Part shown: positions 52,202 to 62,041 of the stretch, one piece after another
Position numbering within the stretch: position 1 is the stretch's first letter
Layout of the letters: the number at the start of each line of letters is the position of its first letter
DNA from: Nitrospira sp.
GTDB lineage: Bacteria; Nitrospirota; Nitrospiria; Nitrospirales; Nitrospiraceae
DNA length: 64,000 nucleotides
Assembly: GCA_022842445.1 (NCBI GenBank)
Contig: JALHPO010000002.1
Coordinates: forward strand, 248,001 to 312,000
Direction: 5' to 3'
Made by a program: the position numbers and the translations under genes
Notes under the pieces: model-generated
The model's input: the letters and a program-made list of their open reading frames with translations, nothing else
Database searches by the model: none
What the model was told of the DNA's origin: nothing

Positions 52202-53086
52202 CTAATAGCCCAAGTCCGCAAGCGCCCGCTCATCTTCCCGCCAGGCTTCTTTCACCTTCACCCACACTTCGAGAAAGACTTTCATGCCGAATAACTTTTC
52301 CATGTCTTGCCGAGCTTGGGTGCTGATTATCTTCAGCCGCTCTCCCTGTTTCCCGATGATGATCCCCTTTTGAGTTTCCCGCTCCACAAGAATCGTCGCA
52401 TAAATACGGGCAAGCCCGTTTTCTTCCTTAAACTGATCGATGTCCACCGCCACAGAATAGGGCACCTCCTGTTCTGTGGCCTGCAGAATTTTTTCGCGAA
52501 TCATTTCACCCGCCAGCGTCCGCATCGTTTGATCGGTCACCATATCGTCGCCGTACGCGCCTTCGCCTTCTGAGAGAAACGGCATCGTGACGGCAAGCAG
52601 CCGATCAATATTATCTCCGGTCTCCGACGACACCGGCACCACCTCAGTCCAGGCATACAGCTTGCCGTAGCTCTCCAGCACCGGCAGCAGCTTGAACTTG
52701 TTGACCAGGTCGATCTTGGTGACGACCAGGACGGCAGGGCGCGGCCGCTTGGCAATGGCTTCTTTGACATAGTCTACCGCCGCGAGATCACCGGGCCCCG
52801 GCAGACTCGTCGCATCCATCAACACATACAACAGATCAGCCTCTTCCAACGCCTCAACCGCCGTCCGAACCATCCGCCGGTTTAAGAGATGCTGCGGCTT
52901 GTGCAAGCCCGGGGTATCGAGGAACGCAATTTGGCCATCCGGCACATGCACCACTCCCAGAATACGCGTCCTGGTCGTCTGAGGTTTGTCCGACACAATC
53001 GCAATTTTTTCACCCAGGAGGCGATTGAGGAGCGTCGACTTACCCACATTGGACCGCCCGATAATCGCCACGGTTGCAAACTTCAT
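52202..53086 (-). CDS. era: GTPase Era
   Basis: 294 residues. G1 is IIGRSNVGKSTLLNRLLGEK (residues 8-27; the first position after G is Arg where Era often has a small residue). The switch KPQTTRTRILGVV follows, then G3 FLDTPGLHKP near 56 and G4 VTKIDLVNKF near 122. The C-terminal KH domain has VERETQKGIIIGKQGERLK near 230, with the GKQG RNA-binding loop. Era binds the 3' end of 16S rRNA and helps small-subunit assembly. The start overlaps the FtsB-like stop (ATGA). Confidence 0.95.
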   Translation of the reverse strand: MKFATVAIIGRSNVGKSTLLNRLLGEKIAIVSDKPQTTRTRILGVVHVPDGQIAFLDTPGLHKPQHLLNRRMVRTAVEALEEADLLYVLMDATSLPGPGDLAAVDYVKEAIAKRPRPAVLVVTKIDLVNKFKLLPVLESYGKLYAWTEVVPVSSETGDNIDRLLAVTMPFLSEGEGAYGDDMVTDQTMRTLAGEMIREKILQATEQEVPYSVAVDIDQFKEENGLARIYATILVERETQKGIIIGKQGERLKIISTQARQDMEKLFGMKVFLEVWVKVKEAWREDERALADLGY

Positions 53087-53442
53087 GGTTTCTCCGGATG
53101 TGTCTGTTCATCAGCCGGGCCAGGAGTCAGTTGATATACGGTCTCCCCTTTGCGCACATAGCCCAGCCGCTCCCTGGCCAGCTGTTCAATCTTTGACGGA
53201 TCATGCTGCAGGCGACCAATGTCTTTCCGCAACAATGCTGTTTCTTCACGTAATGCCGATAGCTCCTCGTCAAGCTGGACCGCATGATCACGCATGGCAA
53301 GGTATCGCGGAAGTCCCATCTCGCCGAAGAATAACGCGACCAACAGCCAGACACAGGCGCCTATGCCTGCCGCTTGGGCGACCTTCACCATGCGGCGCTC
53401 CCAGTCCAGCCAATGCCGCCCGCGATTTTGCTTGATGATCAT
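53083..53442 (-). CDS. ftsB: FtsB/DivIC-like septum protein
   Basis: 119 residues. One membrane segment (AAGIGACVWLLVALFFG, about 24-40) is followed by a coiled coil (RDHAVQLDEELSALREETAL, LLRKDIGRLQ). Then comes the family tail ARERLGYVRKGETVYQL, typical of septum formation initiator proteins. It would link FtsL and FtsQ in the divisome. The N-terminus is longer than in E. coli FtsB (a basic stretch before the membrane), so DivIC-like is an equal name. It is co-translated with era. Confidence 0.8.
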   Translation of the reverse strand: MIIKQNRGRHWLDWERRMVKVAQAAGIGACVWLLVALFFGEMGLPRYLAMRDHAVQLDEELSALREETALLRKDIGRLQHDPSKIEQLARERLGYVRKGETVYQLTPGPADEQTHPEKP

Positions 53443-53492
53443 CTGCGCTATCCCACATTACTCATGACGGTTCATGGCGTTACAGTAGCTTC

Positions 53493-53585
53493 TGCGCGAC
53501 AAGCGCGAAGCGCGCGACTCGCGTGACACGTAAGTCCGGCCTTGCCACTCTCGCTTTTCACGCAAGTCTCGCGAGTCCCGCGTGA
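53493..53585. repeat. GC-rich dispersed repeat with inverted arms, family A, copy 3
   Basis: Between eno and the ftsB-like gene. CGCGCGACTCGCG (53511-53523) and CGCGAGTCCCGCG (53570-53582) are inverted copies matching at 12 of 13 bases, separated by 46 bases. The right arm read on the other strand contains CGCGGGACTC, the core shared with copies at 4231 and 48750. No T-run follows, so it is not a plain terminator. Confidence 0.6.
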
Positions 53586-53595
53586 AATCATCTTG

Positions 53596-54962
<1,367 letters not shown>

Positions 54963-54981
54963 TGAACACCCTACGGCTTGT

Positions 54982-55245
54982 CTACCGCCTCCGATAGATC
55001 TCTCGCCGATGCCCAATCATATGAATGATAATCGAACGTTCTTCATGAAGAAGTTCATAGACGACGCGGTGGTCGCCAACACGCAGCTTGAACAACCCCT
55101 CAAGATCTCCAGTGAGCGCTTCCATATGTGCCTCTCCAAAATTTTCTGCCAGCCAACGCACTCGATCAACAATTCGCCTGGCAACAGGCTTGTCCAGCTT
55201 CGCAAGGTCTTTCGAGGCCGCATCCAGAAGACGAACGCGATACAT
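54982..55245 (-). CDS. RelE/ParE-family toxin
   Basis: 87 residues. YRVRLLDAASKDLAKLDKPV, VRWLAENFGEAHMEALTGDL, then LFKLRVGDHRVVYELL and the basic end IIHMIGHRREIYRRR follow RelE-like mRNA interferases. The KLRVGDHRVVY strand and final Arg/Tyr cluster are the usual catalytic surface. The antitoxin gene precedes it, with four bases between. It probably cleaves mRNA on the ribosome when free of antitoxin. The pair lies between gatB and eno, an unusual place among essential genes. Confidence 0.88.
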   Translation of the reverse strand: MYRVRLLDAASKDLAKLDKPVARRIVDRVRWLAENFGEAHMEALTGDLEGLFKLRVGDHRVVYELLHEERSIIIHMIGHRREIYRRR

Positions 55246-55249
55246 ACGG

Positions 55250-55468
55250 TCAATTGAGCTCCAGCCGCTTGACGATTGCGGTCAATGACTCTCCCCGTTC
55301 GCCTGCGACCACAGCCTTTCGTTGCCGTGCCAAGCGGTCCTTGATTGCCCGCCTCAACACCAACCCTTGGTCAGGGTCACCCAAGAGTTGCAGCAACTTT
55401 TTCTCGACCGTCGACTCAATCATTTCTTTCAACTCGCTCTTTGTCATCTTAGCCACAGTCACCGCCAT
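55250..55468 (-). CDS. Antitoxin of the RelE-type pair
   Basis: 72 residues. MTKSELKEMIESTVEKKLLQ forms an N-terminal helix, then LLGDPDQGLVLRRAIKDRLA and a flexible tail. The order (antitoxin first, four-base gap) and size fit a toxin-antitoxin pair. I do not recognise a classical RelB or Phd DNA-binding motif, so it may belong to a less studied antitoxin group that binds the toxin through its C-terminus. Confidence 0.75.
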   Translation of the reverse strand: MAVTVAKMTKSELKEMIESTVEKKLLQLLGDPDQGLVLRRAIKDRLARQRKAVVAGERGESLTAIVKRLELN

Positions 55469-55519
55469 GTCAGTTCTCCTTGCGCAAGCACGGGAGTCTA
55501 CCTGGTCGTTCCCTCTTGC

Positions 55520-56950
55520 TCATCCTGCTAATTTCCTCTTGAGTAACTCGTTGACCTTCCCAGGGTTTGCTTTTCCTCCGCTGGCTTTCATTACCTGCCC
55601 GACCAGAAAGCCCAGGACTTGCTGCTTGCCTTCCTTGAACTGCGCGACCTGCGCCGGACTCTTGGCTAAGACCTCGGTGATGATCGCTTCCAGCGCCCCT
55701 TCATCCGACACCTGAGTGAGGCCCTTTTCTTGGACGATCTGTACCGGTGTCTTCCCGCTGCTATAAACTTGGGGAAAGATCTCGCGCGCAACTTTGAGAC
55801 TGATCGCGCCCTGGTCGACCATCTTCAACAGCTCAACCAGCCGCTCCGGGGGCACAGGCGATGCACTGACATCCGTCCCTGAGTCGTTCAACTCCCTCGT
55901 CAGTTCCCCCATGACCCAGTTGCTGACTGTCTTGGGCTGATTGAACAACTTCACGCAAGCTTCAAAGTATTCTGCGATGCCTTTGGACGATGTCAGAATA
56001 CCGGCATCGTACTCCGGCAGCCCATAGTCGCCGACAAACCGCCGGGCCCGCGCAGCCGGCAATTCCGGTAACGACGACGTGAATCCCTCAACCCATTCCT
56101 TGTCGAGTTTCAATGGCACCAGATCCGGATCGGGGAAATACCGGTAGTCGTGCGCCTCTTCCTTGGATCGCATGACCGCCGTTTCACCGCGATCGATGTT
56201 CCACGAGCGCGTTTCCTGCCTGATCTTCCCGCCTTCGCTCAGCACCTTTGTCTGCCGCTTGATTTCATACTCCATCGCGTCCTTCACAACCTTGAAGGAA
56301 TTGATGTTCTTCAACTCGACCTTGGTGCCGAATGCCTTTTGGCCCACAGGGCGGAGCGACAGGTTCGGCTCACATCGGAAGCTGCCCTCTTCCATGTTCC
56401 CGTCGCACACTTCGAGATACATCAAGATATCGCGCAGACCTTTCAGATAGGCGATGACTTCATCCGTCGAACTCATATCCGGTTCGGTCACGATTTCCAG
56501 GAGCGGGGTGCCGGCGCGATTCAGATCCACCAGACTTCCGCTCGTGCCGGTTTCATGGATATTCTTCCCTGCATCCTCTTCGAGGTGCGCGCGCCGGATA
56601 CGAACTCGCTTCTTATTGTCACCGACGGCAATTTCAAACCAGCCATTCTCACAGATCGGCGATTCGTACTGCGAGATCTGGTAGCCCTTCGGCAAATCCG
56701 GGTAAAAATAGTTCTTGCGGGCGAATCGATTGTTCACGCCGATCGTACAATTCAACGCCAACCCCGCGCGCACCGCCATCTCTACCGCAGCCCGGTTCAT
56801 GACGGGAAGACTTCCCGGCAATCCGAGGCAGACCGGACAGGTTTGGCTGTTCGGAGACGATCCGAAGGTCGTCGTGCAGCCGCAAAACATCTTGGACTGA
56901 GTTCGCAATTGCGCATGCACTTCGACGCCGACGACGACTTCGTAGGTCAT
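55520..56950 (-). CDS. gatB: Glutamyl/aspartyl-tRNA amidotransferase subunit B
   Basis: 476 residues. The start [20 protein letters not shown], the zinc-type Cys set (CGCTTTF and [15 protein letters not shown]), [20 protein letters not shown] near residue 80 and [17 protein letters not shown] near 120 are typical. The C-terminal helical YqeY-like domain ends [15 protein letters not shown]. With GatA and GatC it converts Glu-tRNA(Gln) and/or Asp-tRNA(Asn) to the amidated forms. Its start overlaps the YtxH stop (ATGA). Confidence 0.96.
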   Translation of the reverse strand: MTYEVVVGVEVHAQLRTQSKMFCGCTTTFGSSPNSQTCPVCLGLPGSLPVMNRAAVEMAVRAGLALNCTIGVNNRFARKNYFYPDLPKGYQISQYESPICENGWFEIAVGDNKKRVRIRRAHLEEDAGKNIHETGTSGSLVDLNRAGTPLLEIVTEPDMSSTDEVIAYLKGLRDILMYLEVCDGNMEEGSFRCEPNLSLRPVGQKAFGTKVELKNINSFKVVKDAMEYEIKRQTKVLSEGGKIRQETRSWNIDRGETAVMRSKEEAHDYRYFPDPDLVPLKLDKEWVEGFTSSLPELPAARARRFVGDYGLPEYDAGILTSSKGIAEYFEACVKLFNQPKTVSNWVMGELTRELNDSGTDVSASPVPPERLVELLKMVDQGAISLKVAREIFPQVYSSGKTPVQIVQEKGLTQVSDEGALEAIITEVLAKSPAQVAQFKEGKQQVLGFLVGQVMKASGGKANPGKVNELLKRKLAG

Positions 56951-57270
56951 ACTCCGTTCGATCCCCCGTTGCGCAGACGATCCCGCTCTTGTCTCATCGC
57001 TTCGCGCCCTGCCTCGAAGGCTTCCTGAAATGCCGACTTCTTTGCATCAACGAACTCCTTGCCCTGACCGACGACTTCCTCGAAGACTTCGCCCGCACGC
57101 CCGGCAAGATTCTGTAGTTCGCCTTCCGCCCGACGCGCATACTTCCGCACCCGCTCACGCGACTCGGCCCCCGATTCGGGCGCCAACAACACCGCAGCTA
57201 CAGCCCCCAGCGCTGCGCCGCCCACAAACGCCAACAACACCGCTGCGGTAGACCCACGATTATCCGCCAT
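56947..57270 (-). CDS. YtxH domain protein
   Basis: 107 residues from the ATG at 57270, preceded by GGAAGGAGAA, a strong ribosome site. An N-terminal membrane helix ([20 protein letters not shown]) is followed by [18 protein letters not shown] and an amphipathic helix rich in Glu/Ala. This is the YtxH (gas-vesicle-like) layout. It probably sits in the inner membrane as a small stress or envelope protein. It overlaps the DUF948 gene by 11 bases. Confidence 0.82.
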   Translation of the reverse strand: MADNRGSTAAVLLAFVGGAALGAVAAVLLAPESGAESRERVRKYARRAEGELQNLAGRAGEVFEEVVGQGKEFVDAKKSAFQEAFEAGREAMRQERDRLRNGGSNGV

Positions 57271-57667
57271 TGTGATGTTCTCCTTCCTTGCGATAGCGCT
57301 CACGCATGACATGTGTAGCCGCTTTGAATCCCGCCACCATACTCGCCACATTCGTCAACAAGGTACCGCTCGACCCTCGCACAACATTGTGGACTTGCTG
57401 TACCGACTCTCCGACTTCACCCACCGCGTGCAACAACACAGCCGCATGCTCCACTCCATCGCGTGCTTGGTCCGTCAGGTTATTCAAGTTGTGGCTCATC
57501 GCGCGAAGTTCTCCTACCAGCGGCGGCAGATCGGCATTCATTTTCGCCAGCAGCTGTTCGGACTCGGCGACCGTCTTGCGAACCTGCATCAGCACCGGCA
57601 CCAGATAGCCCACCAGCACCACGAACGCCACAGCAACCACAAGAGCGGCGATTTCAATCATCGTCAT
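57260..57667 (-). CDS. DUF948 membrane protein
   Basis: 135 residues. ATG at 57667 with GGAGG six bases before it. One membrane helix (IAALVVAVAFVVLVGYLVPV) is followed by a long amphipathic region (VRKTVAESEQLLAKMNADLP, NNLTDQARDGVEHAAVLLHA) with methyl-acceptor-like heptads. DUF948 and YtxH proteins are often paired. No enzymatic motif. The two genes sit inside the gat region with no obvious functional link to it. Confidence 0.8.
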   Translation of the reverse strand: MTMIEIAALVVAVAFVVLVGYLVPVLMQVRKTVAESEQLLAKMNADLPPLVGELRAMSHNLNNLTDQARDGVEHAAVLLHAVGEVGESVQQVHNVVRGSSGTLLTNVASMVAGFKAATHVMRERYRKEGEHHNGG

Positions 57668-57690
57668 AATTCCTCCGTTAGGCGTGAGGC

Positions 57691-57745
57691 GTCAGGGGTA
57701 ACTAGACTATCCCGCTTCTTGCTCCTGATTCGCCTTACCCCTCAC
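57691..57745. repeat. Short inverted repeat between gatA and the DUF948 gene
   Basis: GTCAGGGGTAA (57691-57701) and TTACCCCTCAC (57735-57745) pair at 10 of 11 bases around a 33-base loop. The flanks (GGCGTGAGGCGTCAGG, CCACTTACTACTCAC) are low-complexity and similar in style to 46360-46455. Confidence 0.45.
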
Positions 57746-57762
57746 CACTTACTACTCACACT

Positions 57763-59229
57763 TTACCGTATCACCGGCTTCCTGAGATGCCACTGAGTCG
57801 CTTGCTCATACGCGTGTGCGGCGCGAAGAATCGTCTCCTCTTCAAAGGCACGGCCGATCAGCTGCATTCCAATCGGCAAGCCACCCCTGCTCACTCCACA
57901 GGGCAGCGCAATGGCCGGCAGCCCGGCAAGATTGACCGAGATCGTGAAAATATCGGACAAATACATCTGCAGCGGATCTTCGCTCTTCTCCCCAAGCTTG
58001 AAGGCAGGAGTCGGCGTCGCCGGCGTCACAATGACATCAACCTCCTTGAACGCCGCGGCGAAATCCTGGCAGACCAGCGTGCGCACGGCCTGCGCCTTCC
58101 CATAGTAGGCATCGTAGTAGCCGGCACTGAGCACATAGGTCCCCAACATAATCCGGCGCTTCACTTCCGGCCCAAACCCCTCTTGTCTCGTCTTCATGTA
58201 CAAATCCAACAGATCCTTCGTTTCTTTCGCGCGCAGCCCAAACTTCACCCCGTCGAAACGGGCAAGATTCGAGCTGGCTTCGGCTGTTGCGAGCACGTAA
58301 TACACCGCCACCGCGGCGTCTGTCCTCGGCAACTGGATCTCCTTGATCTCGGCTCCAAGCTGTTTCAATTCCTCGATCGCGGCGGTGACCGCGTGGGCCA
58401 CATCCGGATCGAGCCCCTCGGCGAAAAACTCTCTCGGCACGCCCACTCGCACCTTCTTGAGATCCTTCTTTGCCAGTGCTTTCATATAATCGGGAACAGG
58501 ACGATCCGCCGACGTGGAATCCATCGGATCGTGGCCGGCAATGGCGTTGAGCAGAAATGCCGCATCACGGACATCCTTCGTGATCGGGCCGATTTGATCG
58601 AGCGAGGACGCAAACGCAACGAGACCATAACGAGACACCCGCCCATACGTCGGCTTCAACCCGACCACGCCGCAGAACGCCGCCGGTTGACGGATCGAGC
58701 CACCCGTATCGGACCCGAGCGCCGCGACACACTCGTCCGCCGCCACTGCCGCTGCAGACCCTCCGCTCGACCCGCCCGGTACTCGATGAAGGTCCCACGG
58801 ATTGCGGCTGGGTCCAAAGGCGGAATTTTCAGTGGAAGACCCCATGGCAAACTCATCCAGATTCGTCTTGCCCAACAAAATGTAGTCCTGCTCACGCAGC
58901 CTGGCGACGACTGTCGCATCGTACGGCGGCACGAAGTGTTGCAGCATGCGCGAGCTGCACGTCGTCGCCACGCCTTCCGTACAGAGGTTGTCCTTGATCG
59001 CAAGCGGCATTCCCGTCAACGGCTTCGTTTTGCGCCATCCTTTGAGATGCCGATCCAAGGCCTCTGCCTGAGCCGATGCGGCGTCCTTTACCTGCGTCAC
59101 AAACGCTTTAACCTTCGGCTCCACTTGGCCGATACGCAGAGCATAGGCGCGCACGATCTCCGCCGCGCTCACCTCGCCGGCGGAAAACTTCTTCTGGAGC
59201 TCGCACAATGACAGTTTATGGATCGACAT
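57763..59229 (-). CDS. gatA: Glutamyl/aspartyl-tRNA amidotransferase subunit A
   Basis: 488 residues, the usual GatA length. The amidase signature supplies the Ser-cisSer-Lys triad: Lys in [13 protein letters not shown] near residue 77, Ser in [13 protein letters not shown] near 173, and the flanking [17 protein letters not shown] near 150. [20 protein letters not shown] follows. It releases ammonia from glutamine and passes it to GatB. The complementary strand also has a 474-codon open frame, which is a codon-bias shadow. Confidence 0.97.
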   Translation of the reverse strand: MSIHKLSLCELQKKFSAGEVSAAEIVRAYALRIGQVEPKVKAFVTQVKDAASAQAEALDRHLKGWRKTKPLTGMPLAIKDNLCTEGVATTCSSRMLQHFVPPYDATVVARLREQDYILLGKTNLDEFAMGSSTENSAFGPSRNPWDLHRVPGGSSGGSAAAVAADECVAALGSDTGGSIRQPAAFCGVVGLKPTYGRVSRYGLVAFASSLDQIGPITKDVRDAAFLLNAIAGHDPMDSTSADRPVPDYMKALAKKDLKKVRVGVPREFFAEGLDPDVAHAVTAAIEELKQLGAEIKEIQLPRTDAAVAVYYVLATAEASSNLARFDGVKFGLRAKETKDLLDLYMKTRQEGFGPEVKRRIMLGTYVLSAGYYDAYYGKAQAVRTLVCQDFAAAFKEVDVIVTPATPTPAFKLGEKSEDPLQMYLSDIFTISVNLAGLPAIALPCGVSRGGLPIGMQLIGRAFEEETILRAAHAYEQATQWHLRKPVIR

Positions 59230-59244
59230 AGCCGCTCAGCGAAC

Positions 59245-59333
59245 AGGCTGATATGCGCGCACGACGACAAGCTGACAAGATGGACTTCGCTTAGGCACCC
59301 TGCCAGCCTGTGAGCGTACGCACATGTCAGCCT
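59245..59333. repeat. Imperfect inverted repeat overlapping the panD stop
   Basis: AGGCTGATATGCGCGCACG (59245-59263) and CGTACGCACATGTCAGCCT (59315-59333) are inverted copies with 16 of 19 bases matching, separated by 51 bases. The right arm includes the panD stop codon (59327-59329). Transcribed, it could shield the panD mRNA 3' end or attenuate gatA. Confidence 0.5.
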
Positions 59334-59683
59334 ACCTTGACGATGCGATTCTTTTCATTCACTCGCACGATCTTGGGCGCGTGCTTTTTGATTTCTTCAT
59401 CGCTGTAGTACTCGTAGCAAAAGATGATAATTTGATCGCCGACGGCGGCTTTTCTAGCCGTGGGTCCGTTCAAAATGATATCTCCGTTGCCTCGCTTGCC
59501 GTTGATCGCATAGGTCATGAACCGCTCGCCGTTGTTCAAGTTGGAGCAGACGATGGCTTCATAGGGAAGAATGCCGGCCGCCTCCATCAAATCCTGATCG
59601 ATGGTCAGACTGCCCTCATATTCCAGATGCGCACCGGTCACCGTAGCACGATGGATTTTCGAACGTAGCATTTGTCGAAACAT
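59327..59683 (-). CDS. panD: Aspartate 1-decarboxylase (precursor)
   Basis: 118 residues from the ATG at 59683 (MFRQMLRSKIHRATVTGAHL), matching the E. coli-type start; an ATG at 59704 adds seven residues. The self-cleavage site is Gly24-Ser25 in LEYEGSLTIDQDLM, generating the pyruvoyl group. NGERFMTYAINGKRGNGDII and NGPTARKAAVGDQIIIFCYE follow. It makes beta-alanine for pantothenate and CoA. It lies between gatC and gatA, an uncommon position. Confidence 0.95.
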   Translation of the reverse strand: MFRQMLRSKIHRATVTGAHLEYEGSLTIDQDLMEAAGILPYEAIVCSNLNNGERFMTYAINGKRGNGDIILNGPTARKAAVGDQIIIFCYEYYSDEEIKKHAPKIVRVNEKNRIVKVG

Positions 59684-59713
59684 CAATATCTCGTCATTCG
59701 TCACTGGTCATTG

Positions 59714-59737
59714 GTCATTCGGGGATTCCCGAATGAC
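59714..59737. repeat. Perfect 10-base-pair hairpin with GTCATT direct repeats
   Basis: GTCATTCGGG (59714-59723) and CCCGAATGAC (59728-59737) pair perfectly around GATT. The bases before it (59693-59713) are tandem variants of GTCATTG/GTCACTG. It lies between gatC and panD and lacks a T-run on either side. Confidence 0.55.
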
Positions 59738-59753
59738 GGTTGACGTAGGACGG

Positions 59754-60047
59754 TTAACGCTCCTCTATGATTTTAGGCACACAGAACCCGTCCCCTTCAC
59801 GTTCCGGGGCATTAGCCAAGGCTTTCTCCGTCGGTAACGACGGCCGGACAACGTCGTCTCGAAATACATTGACCTGTCCCATGACCGTCGCGGTCGGCTC
59901 GACTCCTGACGTGTCGTACCGGCTCAGCTGTTCAACATGGGCTAGAATTTCGCTCAGCTGTTTGGCGAATGCAGCCTTTTCACTCTCGGTCACATGCAGC
60001 CGAGCCAGCGTCGCAACCTTCTCGACATCTTCACGAGTAATATTCAT
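59754..60047 (-). CDS. gatC: Glutamyl/aspartyl-tRNA amidotransferase subunit C
   Basis: 97 residues. DVEKVATLARLHVTESEKAA, AKQLSEILAHVEQLSRYDTS and FRDDVVRPSLPTEKALANAP are standard GatC blocks, the last wrapping around GatA. It is separated from gatA by panD, and from gatB by two further genes, so the three gat genes are spread over about 4.5 kb. Confidence 0.94.
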   Translation of the reverse strand: MNITREDVEKVATLARLHVTESEKAAFAKQLSEILAHVEQLSRYDTSGVEPTATVMGQVNVFRDDVVRPSLPTEKALANAPEREGDGFCVPKIIEER

Positions 60048-60059
60048 ACGGACTCGTCC

Positions 60060-60195
60060 TCTCCATCATCAGGTCTGAAAGTCTGATAGTCGTCAAGTCT
60101 TCACGTCTGAATCCGAGGACTTTCGGCTTGATGACATTGAGACTTTATGACTTTCACACTTGCCGGCTTCCGACGTGAAGACCTTCTGACACTCC
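60060..60195. repeat. Dispersed AGTC/GACT repeat, family B, copy 3
   Basis: Fills the gap between glmS and gatC. CATCAGGTCTGAAAGTC (60067-60083) is identical to copy 2, and GTCTGAATCCGAGGACTTTCG (60105-60125) matches copy 1 at 20 of 21 bases. The first half has AGTC units, the second half GACTT units, allowing an imperfect hairpin. Confidence 0.65.
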
Positions 60196-60203
60196 CCCGC
60201 CTC

Positions 60204-62033
60204 TCATTCCACTGTGACGCTTTTTGCCAAGTTCCTCGGCTGATCCACATCCGCCCCGCGCAAGACTGCGATATGATACGCCAATAGCTGCAACGGGATC
60301 GCAAACAGAATCGGCGACATCATCGGATGGGTATCGGGAACAGTAAATACCGCGTCGGCGATCTTTCCCAAATCACGCTCCCCTTCCACCACAAAGGCGA
60401 TCACCGGCGCGCGCCGCGCCTTCACTTCCATCAGATTGCTTACCGTTTTTTCATACAACCGGTCACGTGGCGCCAACATGACGATCGGCATATCCTTGTC
60501 GATCATCGCAATCGGCCCGTGCTTCATCTCACCGGCCGGATAACCCTCGGCATGGATGTAGGACGTTTCCTTCAGCTTGAGCGAGCCCTCCAGCGCGATC
60601 GGATAATTGATCCCGCGGCCGAGAAACAGAAAGTTCCGCTTTTTGTAATACCGCTTGGCAATAGCCATAATTTCCGCTTCACGACCAAGCACCCGCTCAA
60701 CAAGTGCCGGAAGCTGGACAAGCCGATCCAGCCACGCCTTCCCATCGTCGACGGTCATGGCATTACGGGCACGCGCACAATGCAACGCCAACAGATACAG
60801 CGCAGTGAGCTGCGCAGTAAACGCTTTGGTCGACGCCACCCCGATTTCCGGCCCACAGTGGGTGTACAGGACCCCGTCCGATTCGCGAGCGAGCGTGCTG
60901 CCGACCACGTTGACGATCGACACGACACGGGCGCCCTTCTGCTTTGCTTCCCGAACAGCCGCCAACGTATCGGCTGTTTCCCCGGATTGGGAAATGGCTA
61001 TGAATAAATCATTCTTCTCCACCAGCGGATTGCGGTAGCGAAACTCGCTGGCGATGTCGACTTGGACGGGAATCCGCGCCAGTTCTTCCAAAAGATATTT
61101 CCCGACCAAACCCGCATGCCAGGACGTCCCGCAAGCGGCGATCCAAATTCTTTCAACCCCGGCGAATTGGCCGGCGGTCAAGCCGATATCGGGCAAGTCG
61201 GCTTCCCCGGTCTCATACGAATACCGGCCACGCATGGTATCCAGAATGGTTTGCGGCTGTTCGTGAATCTCCTTCAGCATGAAATGCGGAAACCCGCTTT
61301 TTTCGATTGCTGACGCATCCCACGTGATCTTCGTGGACTTCCGTTTGACCGGCCTGCCCTCGATGTCGGTCAGGTGAATCTCGGAAGCCGACACGACTGC
61401 CAGATCGCCTTCTTCGAGGTAGATCACGTCTCGGGTATGGGCCAGCATAGCCATGACATCGGAAGCGACAAATCCTCCCTGCTGGTTTCTCCCCACCACG
61501 AGCGGGCAACCGGATCGTGCTGCCACCAGGGTCCCCGGTTCGTGTTCCGAGATCACCGCAATGGCGTAACTGCCGCGAATATCCTTTGTTGCAGCACGGA
61601 CCGCATCGGCGAGCGTTCCATGGGCTTTGAGATACCGTCCGATCAAGTGGGCGACCACCTCCGTATCGGTTTCTGACTCGAACTTGTACCCCTCTTTTTC
61701 CAGCTCCAATTTGAGCGGCTGATAGTTCTCGATGATGCCGTTATGCACGAGCACACAGCCATCGGAACGGTGCGGGTGCGCATTTTGCTCCGACGGTTTT
61801 CCATGGGTGGCCCACCTCGTGTGACCGATTCCCACCGTTCCTTTGATCTCATTGTCCTTGAGGGACTTTTGTAGATTGACCAGCTTGCCCACACTCCGTC
61901 GAACGGTGATCTTCTCCCCTTGCAGCACCGCAACCCCGGAGGAGTCATAGCCGCGATATTCGAGCTTCGCCAATCCACCAATCAGGATAGGAACCGCCTC
62001 CTGGTTACCGATGTAACCGACAATGCCACACAT
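60204..62033 (-). CDS. glmS: Glutamine-fructose-6-phosphate aminotransferase
   Basis: 609 residues from the ATG at 62033, placing the nucleophile Cys at position 2 (MCGIVGYIGNQEAV). The glutaminase domain has YRGYDSSGVAV and GHTRWATHGKPSEQNAHPH. Two SIS domains follow: WIAACGTSWHAGLVGKYLLE near residue 300, FIAISQSGETADTLAAVREA near 345, and the C-terminal DQPRNLAKSVTVE. It makes glucosamine-6-phosphate, the entry to UDP-GlcNAc for peptidoglycan, LPS and the EPS. The glmU gene ends eight bases upstream, so they form an operon. Confidence 0.97.
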   Translation of the reverse strand: MCGIVGYIGNQEAVPILIGGLAKLEYRGYDSSGVAVLQGEKITVRRSVGKLVNLQKSLKDNEIKGTVGIGHTRWATHGKPSEQNAHPHRSDGCVLVHNGIIENYQPLKLELEKEGYKFESETDTEVVAHLIGRYLKAHGTLADAVRAATKDIRGSYAIAVISEHEPGTLVAARSGCPLVVGRNQQGGFVASDVMAMLAHTRDVIYLEEGDLAVVSASEIHLTDIEGRPVKRKSTKITWDASAIEKSGFPHFMLKEIHEQPQTILDTMRGRYSYETGEADLPDIGLTAGQFAGVERIWIAACGTSWHAGLVGKYLLEELARIPVQVDIASEFRYRNPLVEKNDLFIAISQSGETADTLAAVREAKQKGARVVSIVNVVGSTLARESDGVLYTHCGPEIGVASTKAFTAQLTALYLLALHCARARNAMTVDDGKAWLDRLVQLPALVERVLGREAEIMAIAKRYYKKRNFLFLGRGINYPIALEGSLKLKETSYIHAEGYPAGEMKHGPIAMIDKDMPIVMLAPRDRLYEKTVSNLMEVKARRAPVIAFVVEGERDLGKIADAVFTVPDTHPMMSPILFAIPLQLLAYHIAVLRGADVDQPRNLAKSVTVE

Positions 62034-62041
62034 AGATGTTC

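Noticed and set aside
56150..57028. A 292-codon open frame on the plus strand opposite gatB
   Set aside because: A shadow of gatB with no recognisable domain; it also runs into the YtxH gene.
57787..59211. A 474-codon open frame on the plus strand opposite gatA
   Set aside because: It mirrors gatA codon for codon, has no ribosome site and reads as a low-complexity Arg/His/Leu-rich chain; gatA is unambiguous.
60204..62041. A glmS ribozyme upstream of glmS
   Set aside because: Only eight bases separate glmU and glmS, and there is no room for the ribozyme.
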